64,000 nucleotides of DNA, taken from assembly GCF_003026395.1 (NCBI RefSeq), contig NZ_PYOO01000003.1, positions 310,001 to 374,000 on the forward strand, read 5' to 3'. The notes below the pieces were generated by a model that saw nothing but the letters and a program-made list of their open reading frames with translations, was not told the origin of the DNA and did no database searches. Within the stretch, counting starts at the first letter, position 1; every line of letters begins with the position of its first letter. Shown piece after piece: positions 35,311 to 45,100 of this stretch. The stretch comes from Photobacterium iliopiscarium. GTDB taxonomy: Bacteria > Pseudomonadota > Gammaproteobacteria > Enterobacterales > Vibrionaceae. The position numbers and the translations under genes are program-made.

Positions 35311-36413
35311 TACTTGCCATACTCATTAATGGCATTAATAACATTTGATATGTCAGAATTAGTCATTGTTGGATCGATAGGTAAACTTAATACTTGTTGA
35401 TGAATTTCTTCCGTTAATGGTAATGACAATGAATTCCATTGCGCATATGCTGGTTGTTTATGAGGCGGAATAGGATAGTGAATAACAGTTTGGATATTAT
35501 TCTCCATTAAATAATGCTGTAGCTTATCTCTTGATTTAGTTTGAATCACGAAAAGATGAAAAACATGATGCTCATCTTTTTTCCATTGTGGTAACTGAAT
35601 TAAAGAATTAGTAATTTCATTACGATAACGATTAGCAATTTCTTGACGACGTTCAGTTTCTTGATCTAAATATCCTAATTTAACTCTAAGCATCGCAGCT
35701 TGAATTTCATCTAAACGAGAATTAATACCTGCATATAAATTTTCATATTTTTTATGAGAGCCATAATTACGAATAGCTCTAACAGTTTTAGCTAGTTCAT
35801 CATCATTAGTTGTTACCGCACCAGCATCACCTAAAGCACCAAGATTTTTCCCTGGATAAAAGCTAAACCCAGCGGCATCTCCCCAATTGCCGGCTTTTTT
35901 ACCGTCAATACTAGCACCATGTGCTTGGGCACAATCCTCTAATACAAGTAAATTAAATTCTTTTGCTATGGCCATCAATTCTGGCATAGGAGAAATTAAT
36001 CCATACAAATGTACTGGTAAAATCGCTTTAGTTTTATTAGTTATTGACGACCTAACATTTTTCAAACATAAGTTATATGTCTCTGGATTTGGTTCAACAA
36101 ACACAGGAACTAATTTATTTTCGGTAATAGCAAGAATAGAAGCAATATAAGTATTAGCAGGGACAATAACTTCATCACCATCCTTTAATCTTCCTAATTC
36201 TTTCCAAGCTCTGATAACTAAAATTAAAGCATCAAGTCCATTAGCTACACCAATGGCGTGTTTTGTCCCACAATAATTTGAAAATTCACTTTCAAATAAT
36301 TCAAGCTCTTGCCCCATAATATACCAACCAGAATCAATCACTCTAGAACAAGCATCTTTTAATTCTTGCTCATATTGGTTATTAATAGCTTTCAAATTTA
36401 AAAAATTAATCAT
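35310..36413 (-). CDS. fdtB: dTDP-3-amino-3,6-dideoxyhexose aminotransferase (FdtB/QdtB)
   Basis: A 367-residue PLP enzyme of the DegT/DnrJ/EryC1 family: [15 protein letters not shown] near the N-terminus, [40 protein letters not shown], and [17 protein letters not shown] with the PLP lysine. It would transaminate dTDP-3-keto-6-deoxyhexose to dTDP-Fuc3N or dTDP-Qui3N. The neighbours are an acetyltransferase and an FdtA-type cupin isomerase, the standard three-gene cassette. Start and stop overlap neighbours by one and four bases. Confidence 0.93.
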   Translation of the reverse strand: MINFLNLKAINNQYEQELKDACSRVIDSGWYIMGQELELFESEFSNYCGTKHAIGVANGLDALILVIRAWKELGRLKDGDEVIVPANTYIASILAITENKLVPVFVEPNPETYNLCLKNVRSSITNKTKAILPVHLYGLISPMPELMAIAKEFNLLVLEDCAQAHGASIDGKKAGNWGDAAGFSFYPGKNLGALGDAGAVTTNDDELAKTVRAIRNYGSHKKYENLYAGINSRLDEIQAAMLRVKLGYLDQETERRQEIANRYRNEITNSLIQLPQWKKDEHHVFHLFVIQTKSRDKLQHYLMENNIQTVIHYPIPPHKQPAYAQWNSLSLPLTEEIHQQVLSLPIDPTMTNSDISNVINAINEYGK

Positions 36414-36877
36414 GCTTCTAATTCTCTATTATATCTAATAATTTTTGCGGGGTTTCCATATACAACAGCGAATGGTGGTACATCTTTAGTTACTACACTT
36501 CCAGCACCAACCATACAAAATTCACCTAAAGTAACACCTGGTAATATTGTTGAATTGGCACCAACCGAAGCATTTTTCTTAACTGTCGTTATAAGAAATT
36601 TTTCAGGGTATTTTTTTGATCTAGGTGTTTTATCATTGGTAAATGCAGCACAAGGTCCAATAAAAACATTATCCTCAATACGGATACCATCCCAAAGATA
36701 AACACCTGATTTTATAGTTACATTATTTCCAACAATAACATCATTTTCTATCAATGTATGCGCACAGATATTACAATTATCACCAATAACAGCATCTTTA
36801 AATACAACAGAATATTGCCAAATTCGTGTGCCTTGACCAATATTTATAGATTGAACGTCACTCAAAGAATGAATCAT
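36410..36877 (-). CDS. hexapeptide N-acetyltransferase (FdtC/QdtC-like)
   Basis: A 155-residue left-handed beta-helix protein with repeats such as [50 protein letters not shown], and [20 protein letters not shown], and the C-terminal [10 protein letters not shown]. Placed between the aminotransferase and the isomerase, it most likely N-acetylates dTDP-Fuc3N or dTDP-Qui3N using acetyl-CoA. It overlaps both neighbours by one to four bases. Confidence 0.88.
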   Translation of the reverse strand: MIHSLSDVQSINIGQGTRIWQYSVVFKDAVIGDNCNICAHTLIENDVIVGNNVTIKSGVYLWDGIRIEDNVFIGPCAAFTNDKTPRSKKYPEKFLITTVKKNASVGANSTILPGVTLGEFCMVGAGSVVTKDVPPFAVVYGNPAKIIRYNRELEA

Positions 36878-37281
36878 TATTTATTTAACCCTATAGCTAA
36901 GAAATCATCATAATTTCGAATATAATCTTGTTCATCATAATGATCGCTTGCAAGTACAATTAATACACAATCATGACTAAAGTCATACATTTCATGCCAT
37001 TGCATTACATCAATAAATAATCCTTTATTTGGCTTATTTAAAATAATTTCTTCTTTTTGCTTACCATTATCCATAATGAAACGACATTCACCTTGGATAC
37101 ATATTGCGATTTGCTTTAGTTCTTTATGGGCATGAAAACCACGAGCAACACCATCTTTTGTTCCAAAAATATAATAAATACGTTTAATATCAAAAGGAAT
37201 ATTCTGATATTGCTCTAACGAAACTAAACTGCCACGTTCATCACCAAGAATATTGAAATCAATTAAGTTAATTAAGCTCAT
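36877..37281 (-). CDS. fdtA: dTDP-6-deoxy-hex-4-ulose 3,4-ketoisomerase (FdtA/QdtA)
   Basis: A 134-residue single-domain cupin with [40 protein letters not shown] containing the catalytic/ligand His pair, and [14 protein letters not shown]. This is the FdtA/QdtA/WxcM C-terminal family. It isomerises dTDP-4-keto-6-deoxyglucose, made by RmlA and RmlB, to the 3-keto sugar; whether the product is the galacto (Fuc3NAc) or gluco (Qui3NAc) form cannot be told by eye. Confidence 0.93.
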   Translation of the reverse strand: MSLINLIDFNILGDERGSLVSLEQYQNIPFDIKRIYYIFGTKDGVARGFHAHKELKQIAICIQGECRFIMDNGKQKEEIILNKPNKGLFIDVMQWHEMYDFSHDCVLIVLASDHYDEQDYIRNYDDFLAIGLNK

Positions 37282-37292
37282 TATGAATCCAT

Positions 37293-37838
37293 TTATAATA
37301 AAATATTTTCAATAAAGGATAATGCAGACTTATCCTTTTCAGATAATAAAGGTTGATCAATTAATGGCCAATTAATATTTAAGGTTAAATCATTCCATAA
37401 GATAGAATGTTCAGCGCCTGGATTATAATAATCTGTACACTTATAAACAAACTCTGCCTCATCACTCGTTACATAAAAACCATGGGCAAAACCTTCAGGA
37501 ATCCAAAATTGTCGCTTGTTTTCAGCAGAAAGATAAACCCCAACCCATTGACCAAATGTCGCTGAATCTTTACGAATATCAACCGCGACATCGAAAACTT
37601 CGCCAGAAACTACACGGACTAATTTACCTTGAGTATTCTCTGTTTGGTAATGTAACCCTCGTAGAATTCCTTTTGTTGATTTGGAGTGATTATCTTGTAC
37701 AAATTTCGTCGGATTACCCGTGACTAAGTCTTCAAACTTCTTTTGGCTCCAAGTTTCCATAAAGAAACCGCGATCATCTCCAAAAATAGTTGGTTCAATA
37801 ATTTTCACATCAGGGATACTAGTATCGATAACTTTCAT
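37293..37838 (-). CDS. rmlC: dTDP-4-dehydrorhamnose 3,5-epimerase
   Basis: The 181-residue cupin has IFGDDRGFFMETWSQKKFED, VQDNHSKSTKGILRGLHYQ, the TQGKLVRVVSGEVFDVAVDI strand with catalytic His and Asp context, and FWIPEGFAHGFYV. These are standard RmlC motifs. It converts dTDP-4-keto-6-deoxyglucose to dTDP-4-keto-rhamnose. Order rmlB-rmlA-rmlD-rmlC on the minus strand. Confidence 0.97.
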   Translation of the reverse strand: MKVIDTSIPDVKIIEPTIFGDDRGFFMETWSQKKFEDLVTGNPTKFVQDNHSKSTKGILRGLHYQTENTQGKLVRVVSGEVFDVAVDIRKDSATFGQWVGVYLSAENKRQFWIPEGFAHGFYVTSDEAEFVYKCTDYYNPGAEHSILWNDLTLNINWPLIDQPLLSEKDKSALSFIENILL

Positions 37839-37858
37839 TATTCTTCTCTAATTTAGTC

Positions 37859-38749
37859 TTAAACGTAATCAGCTAAATGATTTAATGCTAATTGCCAGTT
37901 ACTTGCTGGAATATTAAACACTGTTGTTATTTTGTTAGTATTTAATGTTGAGTTTGCAGGACGTTTAGCTGGCGTTGGATACTCTTCTGTTTTAATCCCT
38001 TTAACATCAGGTGATTTAACTAATAATCCTTGGTCAACGGCTTTATTAAAAATTTCTTGTGCGAACTCACACCAACTTACATGTGGCAAACCTGAAAAAT
38101 GATAAATTCCGTAATTAGTAGTATCAAATAATTTATTTGAATCTGTAATTACTTGTGCCATCTTAATTAAAGCAGCAGCAATATCACCTGCATAAGTAGG
38201 ACCACCAAATTGATCAGCAACAATACCTAAAGTATCTCGCTGCTTCGCAAGGCCAAGCATTGTTTTGACAAAATTATTTCCATACTCACTAAAGACCCAC
38301 GCAGTTCGTAAAATAATATGTCGAGGGCAAACTTCAGCAACAGCCTCTTCACCTGCAAGCTTTGTAATACCATAAATACTTTGAGGATTAACTAAATCAG
38401 TCTCGACATAAGTCGTTTCTTTTGTACCGTCAAATACATAGTCAGTTGAGATATGAAGCATAAGCGCGCCGATTTCATTAGCTGCTTGTGCTAAATATTT
38501 AGGACCATCGCGATTAATTGCATACGATAGTTCAATTTGTTGTTCAGCTTTATCGACTGCAGTATGTGCTGCGGCATTAATAATGACATCAGGCTGAAAC
38601 GAAGATACATAATGACTAACAGCATCTTGTTGAGTAATATCAAGTTCAGCACGATCAACTGCACAGATCTCAACGCTTGCCTTATTCTGTAATAAGTTGA
38701 CTAAACAACTTCCAACTTGCCCATTACAGCCCGTGATTAATACTTTCAT
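37859..38749 (-). CDS. rmlD: dTDP-4-dehydrorhamnose reductase
   Basis: A 296-residue SDR with VLITGCNGQVGSCLVNLL, VINAAAHTAVDKAEQQ, LHISTDYVFDGTKETTYVE and YGITKLAGEEAV (YxxxK), followed by RTAWVFSEYGNNFVKTML. It performs the final NAD(P)H-dependent reduction to dTDP-L-rhamnose. It lies between rmlA and rmlC with gaps of 13 to 20 bases. Confidence 0.97.
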   Translation of the reverse strand: MKVLITGCNGQVGSCLVNLLQNKASVEICAVDRAELDITQQDAVSHYVSSFQPDVIINAAAHTAVDKAEQQIELSYAINRDGPKYLAQAANEIGALMLHISTDYVFDGTKETTYVETDLVNPQSIYGITKLAGEEAVAEVCPRHIILRTAWVFSEYGNNFVKTMLGLAKQRDTLGIVADQFGGPTYAGDIAAALIKMAQVITDSNKLFDTTNYGIYHFSGLPHVSWCEFAQEIFNKAVDQGLLVKSPDVKGIKTEEYPTPAKRPANSTLNTNKITTVFNIPASNWQLALNHLADYV

Positions 38750-38762
38750 TTTTCAATCTCTA

Positions 38763-39635
38763 TCAATCTTTAATTAAACGCGTTAAATACTGACCATACT
38801 CATTTTTCATCATTGGTTTAGCTAACTCTTTTACTTGATTAGAGGTTAACCAACAATTACGCCAAGCAATCTCTTCAAGGCAAGCTACCTTTAAACCTTG
38901 AATGTTTTGAATAGTTTCAACAAATGAAGATGCTTCATGAAGACTTTCATGTGTCCCTGTATCTAACCAAGCAAATCCTCGCCCTAGTAGCTCTACATTT
39001 AGTGAACCATCATGCAGATACATTTCATTCAACGTTGTGATTTCTAACTCACCACGATGTGACGGTTTAACTTGTTTAGCCATTTCAACGACACGATTAT
39101 CATAGAAATATAATCCTGTTACCGCATAATTTGACTTAGGTTGTTGCGGTTTTTCCTCAATAGAAATAGCTTTCATTTTATTGTCAAATTCAACCACACC
39201 AAATCGCTCAGGGTCTTTGACTTGGTAACCAAATACTGTCGCGATCCCTTGAGAAGTCAGCTCCTTAGCATGGTTAAGTTGTTGTCCAAATGATTGACCA
39301 TAAAAAATATTATCGCCCAAGACCAAACACACACTGTCATTACCAATAAACTCTTCACCAATAATAAATGCCTGTGCTAAACCGTCAGGAGAAGGCTGTA
39401 TCGCGTACTCAAGATTAATACCAAAATCGCTACCATCACCAAGTAAACGACGAAAACTATCATTATCTTCAGGTGTCGTAATAATCAGAATATCTTTAAT
39501 ACCCGCCAACATTAATGTTGATATCGGATAAAAAATCATTGGTTTGTCGTAAATTGGTAGCAACTGCTTAGATACACCACGCGTAATTGGATAAAGACGA
39601 GTACCCGAACCGCCAGCTAAAATAATTCCTTTCAT
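38763..39635 (-). CDS. rmlA: glucose-1-phosphate thymidylyltransferase
   Basis: The 290-residue protein begins [20 protein letters not shown], then [40 protein letters not shown] and [10 protein letters not shown] with the metal-binding Asp. These are diagnostic for RmlA. It forms dTDP-glucose, the common precursor for both rhamnose and Fuc3NAc/Qui3NAc in this locus. It is two bases from rmlB. Confidence 0.97.
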   Translation of the reverse strand: MKGIILAGGSGTRLYPITRGVSKQLLPIYDKPMIFYPISTLMLAGIKDILIITTPEDNDSFRRLLGDGSDFGINLEYAIQPSPDGLAQAFIIGEEFIGNDSVCLVLGDNIFYGQSFGQQLNHAKELTSQGIATVFGYQVKDPERFGVVEFDNKMKAISIEEKPQQPKSNYAVTGLYFYDNRVVEMAKQVKPSHRGELEITTLNEMYLHDGSLNVELLGRGFAWLDTGTHESLHEASSFVETIQNIQGLKVACLEEIAWRNCWLTSNQVKELAKPMMKNEYGQYLTRLIKD

Positions 39636-39636
39636 T

Positions 39637-40719
39637 TTATTTCTCTTTTTTATTATTAGTTGTAGTACCTAAACGTTCAAAACTGTATGAACCATCTAAT
39701 ACTCGGCTCCACCATTTTTGATTATTTAAATACCAATTAACAGTTTTACGAATACCTGATTCAAACGTTTCTGCTGGCTTCCAACCTAATTCACGTGCAA
39801 TCTTTGAAGCATCAATTGCATAACGTACATCATGTCCCGGACGATCAGTAACATATGTAATTAAGTCTTGGTATTGAGTCACACCTTGAGGTTTATTTGG
39901 AACTAATTCTTCAAGTAATGAACAAATAGTTTTAACCACATCAATATTGGCTTTTTCATTATGGCCGCCAATATTGTAGGTTTCACCAACTTCACCTTTA
40001 GTCACCACCGTATAAAGTGCTGATGCATGATCTTCTACATATAACCAATCACGTATTTGCATGCCATTGCCATAAACCGGCAAACTCTTACCATCTAAAG
40101 CATTTAAAATTATTAGCGGAATAAGTTTTTCTGGAAAATGATAAGGCCCGTAGTTATTTGAGCAATTAGTAACAACCGTTGGTAAACCATAAGTACGAAG
40201 CCAAGCGCGAACTAAATGATCACTTGAAGCTTTAGATGCAGAATACGGACTTGATGGTTCATAAGAAGTTGTTTCAGTAAATAAATCATCCGTACCTTCT
40301 AAATCTCCATAAACTTCATCAGTAGAAATATGATGGAAACGGAAAGCAGCCTTACGTGTTTCTTCTAATTGATTCCAATAAGCACGTGTTGCTTCTAAAA
40401 TAGTATAAGTACCAACAATATTAGTTTCAATAAATGCCGCAGGACCATCAATTGAACGATCGACGTGACTTTCAGCGGCTAAATGCATAACTGCATCAGG
40501 TTGATATTCGGTAAAAACACGGTCTAATTCAGCACGGTCACAAATATCAACTTGTTCAAAAACATAACGTTCATTATTCTCTATATCAATTAGTGATTCT
40601 AAATTTCCAGCATAGGTCAATTTATCAACATTAATAACACTATCTTCAGTATTTTTAATTATATAACGCACAACTGCAGAACCAATAAAACCAGCACCAC
40701 CTGTTACTAAAATTTTCAC
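39637..40719 (-). CDS. rmlB: dTDP-glucose 4,6-dehydratase
   Basis: A 360-residue extended SDR with [38 protein letters not shown], the [18 protein letters not shown] segment with catalytic Asp-Glu, and [17 protein letters not shown] (YxxxK), plus [18 protein letters not shown]. It makes dTDP-4-keto-6-deoxyglucose. It is the second gene of the operon after wzz and the branch point for the two dTDP sugars. Confidence 0.97.
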   Translation of the reverse strand: MKILVTGGAGFIGSAVVRYIIKNTEDSVINVDKLTYAGNLESLIDIENNERYVFEQVDICDRAELDRVFTEYQPDAVMHLAAESHVDRSIDGPAAFIETNIVGTYTILEATRAYWNQLEETRKAAFRFHHISTDEVYGDLEGTDDLFTETTSYEPSSPYSASKASSDHLVRAWLRTYGLPTVVTNCSNNYGPYHFPEKLIPLIILNALDGKSLPVYGNGMQIRDWLYVEDHASALYTVVTKGEVGETYNIGGHNEKANIDVVKTICSLLEELVPNKPQGVTQYQDLITYVTDRPGHDVRYAIDASKIARELGWKPAETFESGIRKTVNWYLNNQKWWSRVLDGSYSFERLGTTTNNKKEK

Positions 40720-40745
40720 TCAATCACCTTTATTATTAATATACT

Positions 40746-41720
40746 TTATTTTTTGAAATTTTTTATAAAGTCAACAATGACAATTAAAAATGAACCAAAA
40801 ATAATCCCAAGTACTAATGAAACCATCATTATAAATGACTTACTGGTACTTTGTAATGGCTGTACTTTTGATGTTTTTATAATATATGGATTATCAATAA
40901 TATTATTTTTTTCACTAATTAATATTTCTGATATTTTTTCATTTTCATTTTGAAGAGTTATTAATTTTGGTTCAATTATTGGTAATATTTTATCAGAAGA
41001 ATATATATTTAGCTTTTCTTTCAACCCTAAAACACCCAGATTAATATTAAATATATCATTATTATTACTAACATATGGTTCTGGGATTATTATTTTTGCT
41101 GCTTGTGCTATTTTTATAGCATATTTTATTCTTTCTTTTTCAATGTTAATATTATTTTTAGTTTTAATTAAAAGCTTATTATAGTCATATTTTAATTTGT
41201 CATTATAATCACTAACTTTATTTAAAATAATCAATCTTGATTTTTTCAATGAGATATTAGAGATATACTCATTATAACTGGTTAATATTTTGTAAATGTT
41301 ATTTTTATCATGATTAATAAAAGAAATTTCATAATTTATTTTATTAATATTATTTATAGATAAATTATTTATAAATGAATCATCATAATCATATTGTTTT
41401 AAAAAACTCACCTTATTATCTAAAGATGAAAACTCTTTTTTATATACATCAAGTAAAGTATCGTCAGAAAAAGTTTCAAAACCATCTATATGAGAATTTA
41501 GATAATCAATATTCATATCATTTGAAATTTCAACAGATATTAATCCATTTACATTCCATATTATTTTTTTTTGTGATATATATATAAAAGCACAAATAAT
41601 AAAGAAACAGGCAGATAAGAATATTATTTTCTTATTTGACCATAATAATATTAAACAATCAGATAATTCATCTCTATTTAAAGACTCTGACTGTTTAATG
41701 TTTATTTGAGAGTTACTCAT
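40746..41720 (-). CDS. wzz: Wzz chain-length determinant protein (PCP-1)
   Basis: About 324 residues with two membrane segments: IIFLSACFFIICAFIYIS near residue 30 and MMVSLVLGIIFGSFLIVIVD near the C-terminus, with a long periplasmic, coiled-coil-rich, Asn/Lys/Ile-rich domain between. This is the Wzz topology; it has no kinase domain, unlike Wzc. It sets the length of Wzy-made O antigen. The ATG at 41720 is chosen because GAGG lies six bases upstream; a longer frame to 41771 would run through the ops element. The sequence is extremely AT-rich, so similarity to known Wzz is low. Confidence 0.83.
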   Translation of the reverse strand: MSNSQINIKQSESLNRDELSDCLILLWSNKKIIFLSACFFIICAFIYISQKKIIWNVNGLISVEISNDMNIDYLNSHIDGFETFSDDTLLDVYKKEFSSLDNKVSFLKQYDYDDSFINNLSINNINKINYEISFINHDKNNIYKILTSYNEYISNISLKKSRLIILNKVSDYNDKLKYDYNKLLIKTKNNINIEKERIKYAIKIAQAAKIIIPEPYVSNNNDIFNINLGVLGLKEKLNIYSSDKILPIIEPKLITLQNENEKISEILISEKNNIIDNPYIIKTSKVQPLQSTSKSFIMMVSLVLGIIFGSFLIVIVDFIKNFKK

Positions 41721-41730
41721 ACCCATCCTC

Positions 41731-41749
41731 AAAAAACACGCTACCGCCC
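41731..41749 (-). promoter_or_regulatory. ops element upstream of wzz
   Basis: On the minus strand GGGCGGTAGCGTGTTTTTT matches the RfaH recruitment signal (GGCGGTAGCGTG) exactly. It lies 11 bases before the wzz start, in the leader of the O-antigen operon. Together with the wza copy it predicts joint RfaH control of both loci. Confidence 0.93.
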
Positions 41750-41826
41750 TTGGGATATGCCATAAACCCACAAAGCATTCATTCTAATTTTAAAATTCAT
41801 CCATAACGCCATGCTACAGCATGCAA

Positions 41827-42084
41827 TTATGCCATTAATTTATCGCTATATTGCTGAACTAATTGCCAATCGCTTGGGCTAAGTTCACTTTTTGCATTCA
41901 ACAAGCTTTGTTTTACTTTTAGTTGCATTTGAGTAATGTCAGAAATGTCTTGTTGCTCACAATCAGCAGCGGCAAGTGAGATATGGCCGCGTAAATAGCC
42001 ACCAGCAAACAATTCATCATCCGTTGCACTATCAATATTGTCATCAATAAGTTGCAATAGTTTTTGTTCATAATCGTGGATCAT
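41827..42084 (-). CDS. yfcL: YfcL family protein
   Basis: An 85-residue protein with the YfcL pattern (MIHDYEQKLLQLIDDNIDSA, then DDELFAGGYLRGHISLAAAD). Its function is unknown. It lies directly downstream of epmC, as in E. coli, and just upstream of the O-antigen operon; no obvious terminator separates it from the ops leader, so readthrough into wzz is possible. Confidence 0.9.
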   Translation of the reverse strand: MIHDYEQKLLQLIDDNIDSATDDELFAGGYLRGHISLAAADCEQQDISDITQMQLKVKQSLLNAKSELSPSDWQLVQQYSDKLMA

Positions 42085-42099
42085 GTTCTATCCTTGCAG

Positions 42100-42663
42100 T
42101 TAAGCATAATCAGTTAATGGAATTGGTTTAGGAAAATCAGCCGCCGTTAGCGGTGCAATATCATAAAATTCACGAAACGCATCAGATAACATTTTGGCTC
42201 GCTCTGGAATACCATTCGTTAAATAATTGATAACTTGCTCTCGTACTTTTGAGGTAAAGCCCACTCTATCAGGCTCACAGTTACCACTTAAATTATCGCA
42301 ACTTACTTGATATTTGAACCCACAGCTAGCAGATAAAATCCACTCTATTGCTTGTGGTTTAATCTCAACCACTTCAAATGCCGCTTGTACTTCAGCACTA
42401 CGTCCGTCGGGTTGATACCAATAACCATAGTCTTCTAATAACCGTCTTGCTTCACCCGCAATACACCAATGCCCTAATTCATGCATTGCAGAGGCATAAT
42501 AACCACGTGCAAAGATAATTTGATGGTGAATACGTTCCTCAGAGGCAGGAAGATAGATAGGCTCATCGCCACCTAATAATAGCTCAGTATTTAAACGTTC
42601 TAAAAATACTGAGTTAAACAAACGAATAAGATCGTTATAGTCATGATTTATATGTTTTTTCAT
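42100..42663 (-). CDS. epmC: elongation factor P hydroxylase
   Basis: The 187-residue enzyme (formerly YfcM) carries the metal-binding HELGHWCIAGEARR motif and the downstream Glu in QAAFEVVEIKPQAIEW. It hydroxylates the beta-lysylated lysine of EF-P after EpmA and EpmB have acted. It is followed at 15 bases by yfcL. Length and motifs are normal. Confidence 0.94.
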   Translation of the reverse strand: MKKHINHDYNDLIRLFNSVFLERLNTELLLGGDEPIYLPASEERIHHQIIFARGYYASAMHELGHWCIAGEARRLLEDYGYWYQPDGRSAEVQAAFEVVEIKPQAIEWILSASCGFKYQVSCDNLSGNCEPDRVGFTSKVREQVINYLTNGIPERAKMLSDAFREFYDIAPLTAADFPKPIPLTDYA

Positions 42664-42900
42664 TTAATTATAATTTGTATGTCGTCATTATTTAACGAAC
42701 AAAGTATATAGGTTTTCATAACTGAGCGCGAATTCTCCTTGTCATTTATACGTCATAGATATTATTTATATCATTACTATAAATATAAGTTTTACATGAG
42801 CTCAATTCATCCTTAAATTAATTATTTTCATTAGAAGTTGAGAACCGTCACTATTACAATACTGCTATCATCATGATTAACAACGGGCATCACAGTTCTT

Positions 42901-43518
42901 ATGCTACTTTCTATTTTATACATTATCGGTATTACAGCAGAAGCAATGACAGGCGCATTAGCGGCTGGTAAACGTCATATGGATTGGTTCGGGGTAATGT
43001 TAGTAGCAAGTGCAACTGCTATTGGTGGTGGAACGGTTCGTGATATTTTACTCGGTCATTACCCTCTTGGTTGGGTAGCACATCCGCAATATTTAGTCAT
43101 TACTTGTCTTGCTGGCTTATTAACAACGGTATTAGGCAAATGGGTCGTTCGTTTCCACAAGATTTTTATCATTCTTGATTCTATTGGTTTGATTGTCTTT
43201 AGTATTATTGGCTGTCAAGTCGCTATCACTATGGGATTATCGCCAATTATTTGTGTTGTAGCTGCGGTTGTAACGGGAGTTTTTGGTGGGTTACTTCGCG
43301 ATATGATCACTCGTCGCAAGCCAATGGTATTACACAAAGAACTCTATGCGTCAGTGTCTTTCCTTGCTGGTATTATGTATGTCACGATGTTGCACTTTAA
43401 CGTACCTGCTGATATTACGACACTAGTAACATTGATTGTTGGCTTTAGTTTACGTATGGCTGCCGTGTTCTTTAGCTGGAGCTTACCCGTATTTAAGTTC
43501 GAAGAAGCAGAAGTGTAA
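42901..43518 (+). CDS. TRIC-type (UPF0126/YicG) membrane protein
   Basis: The 205-residue protein has seven hydrophobic segments arranged as two UPF0126 repeats, each with the glycine-rich motif GGGTVRDILLG and FGGLLRDMIT respectively. Prokaryotic TRIC proteins form trimeric cation channels; some relatives have been linked to glycine transport, so the substrate is open. It is monocistronic, divergent from epmC, and occupies the place between epmC and aroC where E. coli has yfcA and mepA. Confidence 0.9.
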   Translation: MLLSILYIIGITAEAMTGALAAGKRHMDWFGVMLVASATAIGGGTVRDILLGHYPLGWVAHPQYLVITCLAGLLTTVLGKWVVRFHKIFIILDSIGLIVFSIIGCQVAITMGLSPIICVVAAVVTGVFGGLLRDMITRRKPMVLHKELYASVSFLAGIMYVTMLHFNVPADITTLVTLIVGFSLRMAAVFFSWSLPVFKFEEAEV

Positions 43519-43656
43519 AATCTACCTCTTTAGGTATACAAGTTAATTAAGCCACAACAAGTTAAAGTATGAGGCTATCTGAGAGATATTTACTTTTGCT
43601 ACAACAGAAATAAACTAGCAAAGGGAATGACGATGGATGGTTCGCATTCACTATAA

Positions 43657-43688
43657 GAAATGACGGAATAAAATTATTCCGTCATTTC
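43657..43688. terminator. bidirectional terminator between the TRIC gene and aroC
   Basis: Perfect 15-bp arms GAAATGACGGAATAA / TTATTCCGTCATTTC with a two-base loop, placed between convergent genes. Just upstream (about 43617-43656) is a degraded copy of the short repeat (GGGAATGACG, then GCATTCACTATA). Confidence 0.7.
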
Positions 43689-43715
43689 AATATTAATTTA
43701 CAGCGAAACCAAGCT

Positions 43716-44801
43716 CTAAATCTTTGGCGTTGTTGTGACTACATCTGCATTTTGACCACGATTACGCAATAAGTGATCCATCAGCGTAATTGCTAACATC
43801 GCTTCAGCAATCGGAACCGCCCGAATACCAACACAGGGATCATGACGACCTTTGGTGATCACTTCAGCTGATTCACCTTGCTTAGTGATGGTTTCACCCG
43901 GAATACTGATACTTGAGGTCGGTTTTAGTGCAATATGCGCAATAACATCTTGCCCTGATGAAATCCCCCCCAAAATACCGCCCGCATGATTGGTTTTAAA
44001 TCCTTGTAATGTCATGGCATCACGGTGCTCACTGCCCCGTTGTTCAACCACATCAAAACCATCACCAATTTCAACCCCTTTAACGGCATTGATACTCATT
44101 AATGAATGGGCAATATCAGCATCTAAACGATCAAATACCGGTTCACCTAAACCTACCGGTACATTACGAGCAACCACGGTAATCTTAGCGCCAATCGAAT
44201 CACCGTCTTTTTTAAGGTTACGGATCAGCTCATCAAAGGCGTCGACTTTATCGACATCAGGGCAGAAAAAGGCATTTTGTTCAATTTGTTGCCAATCAAC
44301 CTTATCTATTTTTACATCACCCATTTGTGATAAGTAAGCACATACTTCTATTCCATGCGCTTGTTTAAGGTATTTTTTAGCAACAGCACCCGCAGCAACA
44401 CGCATAGCGGTTTCACGTGCAGATGATCGACCACCACCACGGTAATCACGTACACCATATTTCTGCTGGTAAGTATAATCTGCGTGACCGGGACGGAATA
44501 AATTCTGAATATTAGAATAATCTTTTGAGCGTTGATCGGTATTTTCAATCAGTAAACCAATCGATGTACCCGTAGTTTGACCTTCAAATACACCGGATAA
44601 AATCTTAACTTCATCCGCTTCGCGACGTTGAGTAGTATATTTTGAGGTGCCAGGGCGACGACGATCAAGATCGTGTTGCATGTCAGCTTCTGTGAGTGCT
44701 AATCCTGGTGGGCAACCGTCAATAATACAGCCCAATGCTACCCCATGACTTTCGCCAAAGGTGGTAACGCGAAACAATTGTCCTATGGTATTTCCAGCCA
44801 T
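43716..44801 (-). CDS. aroC: chorismate synthase
   Basis: The 361-residue enzyme starts [20 protein letters not shown] and has [56 protein letters not shown] and the C-terminal [20 protein letters not shown], all AroC signatures. It converts EPSP to chorismate using reduced FMN. The start at 44801 is chosen because AGGGGAAGT precedes it and it matches the family; a longer frame to 44945 reads through a repeat element. Upstream lies that repeat. Confidence 0.97.
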   Translation of the reverse strand: MAGNTIGQLFRVTTFGESHGVALGCIIDGCPPGLALTEADMQHDLDRRRPGTSKYTTQRREADEVKILSGVFEGQTTGTSIGLLIENTDQRSKDYSNIQNLFRPGHADYTYQQKYGVRDYRGGGRSSARETAMRVAAGAVAKKYLKQAHGIEVCAYLSQMGDVKIDKVDWQQIEQNAFFCPDVDKVDAFDELIRNLKKDGDSIGAKITVVARNVPVGLGEPVFDRLDADIAHSLMSINAVKGVEIGDGFDVVEQRGSEHRDAMTLQGFKTNHAGGILGGISSGQDVIAHIALKPTSSISIPGETITKQGESAEVITKGRHDPCVGIRAVPIAEAMLAITLMDHLLRNRGQNADVVTTTPKI

Positions 44802-44901
44802 GACTTCCCCTGTGAGATATCTATGCTTACATGCATTTTTAATTATGGTAATGAATACATACTGCAAAGATGTGATTTGAAAAGCAAGGAATACATTCAT
44901 T

Positions 44902-44966
44902 CTACGACGCGCTGGTAGTAGATTCCCTATCGCCCTCTCGGGCATTCACTGTAGGGAATGACGGTG
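44902..44966. repeat. short palindromic repeat element (short form)
   Basis: CTACGACGCGCTGGTAGTAG, then arms ATTCCCTA / TAGGGAAT around GCCCTCTCGGGC, ending GACGG. It is upstream of aroC. A partial second copy (CATTCATTGTACGAAATGACA) follows at 44980-45000 and leads directly into the terminator at 45017. Confidence 0.9.
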
Positions 44967-45016
44967 GGTGGGTTCTGCCATTCATTGTACGAAATGACAG
45001 GCTGGAATTAACACCA

Positions 45017-45050
45017 CAAAAAAGCGACAGGCTTTCACCCATCGCTTTTA
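45017..45050 (-). terminator. terminator of the PTS EIIABC gene
   Basis: On the minus strand AAAAGCGATGGG / CCTGTCGCTTTT (two mismatches) followed by T residues. Almost the same hairpin occurs at 47677 and 52814. Confidence 0.8.
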
Positions 45051-45100
45051 TTCGTACTTATCGTCTTAACCTCAAGACTCGTACCTAAAACACTTATCTC

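Noticed and set aside
44802..44945. N-terminal extension of chorismate synthase
   Set aside because: The extra residues come from the repeat element; the start at 44801 has a ribosome site and fits the family.
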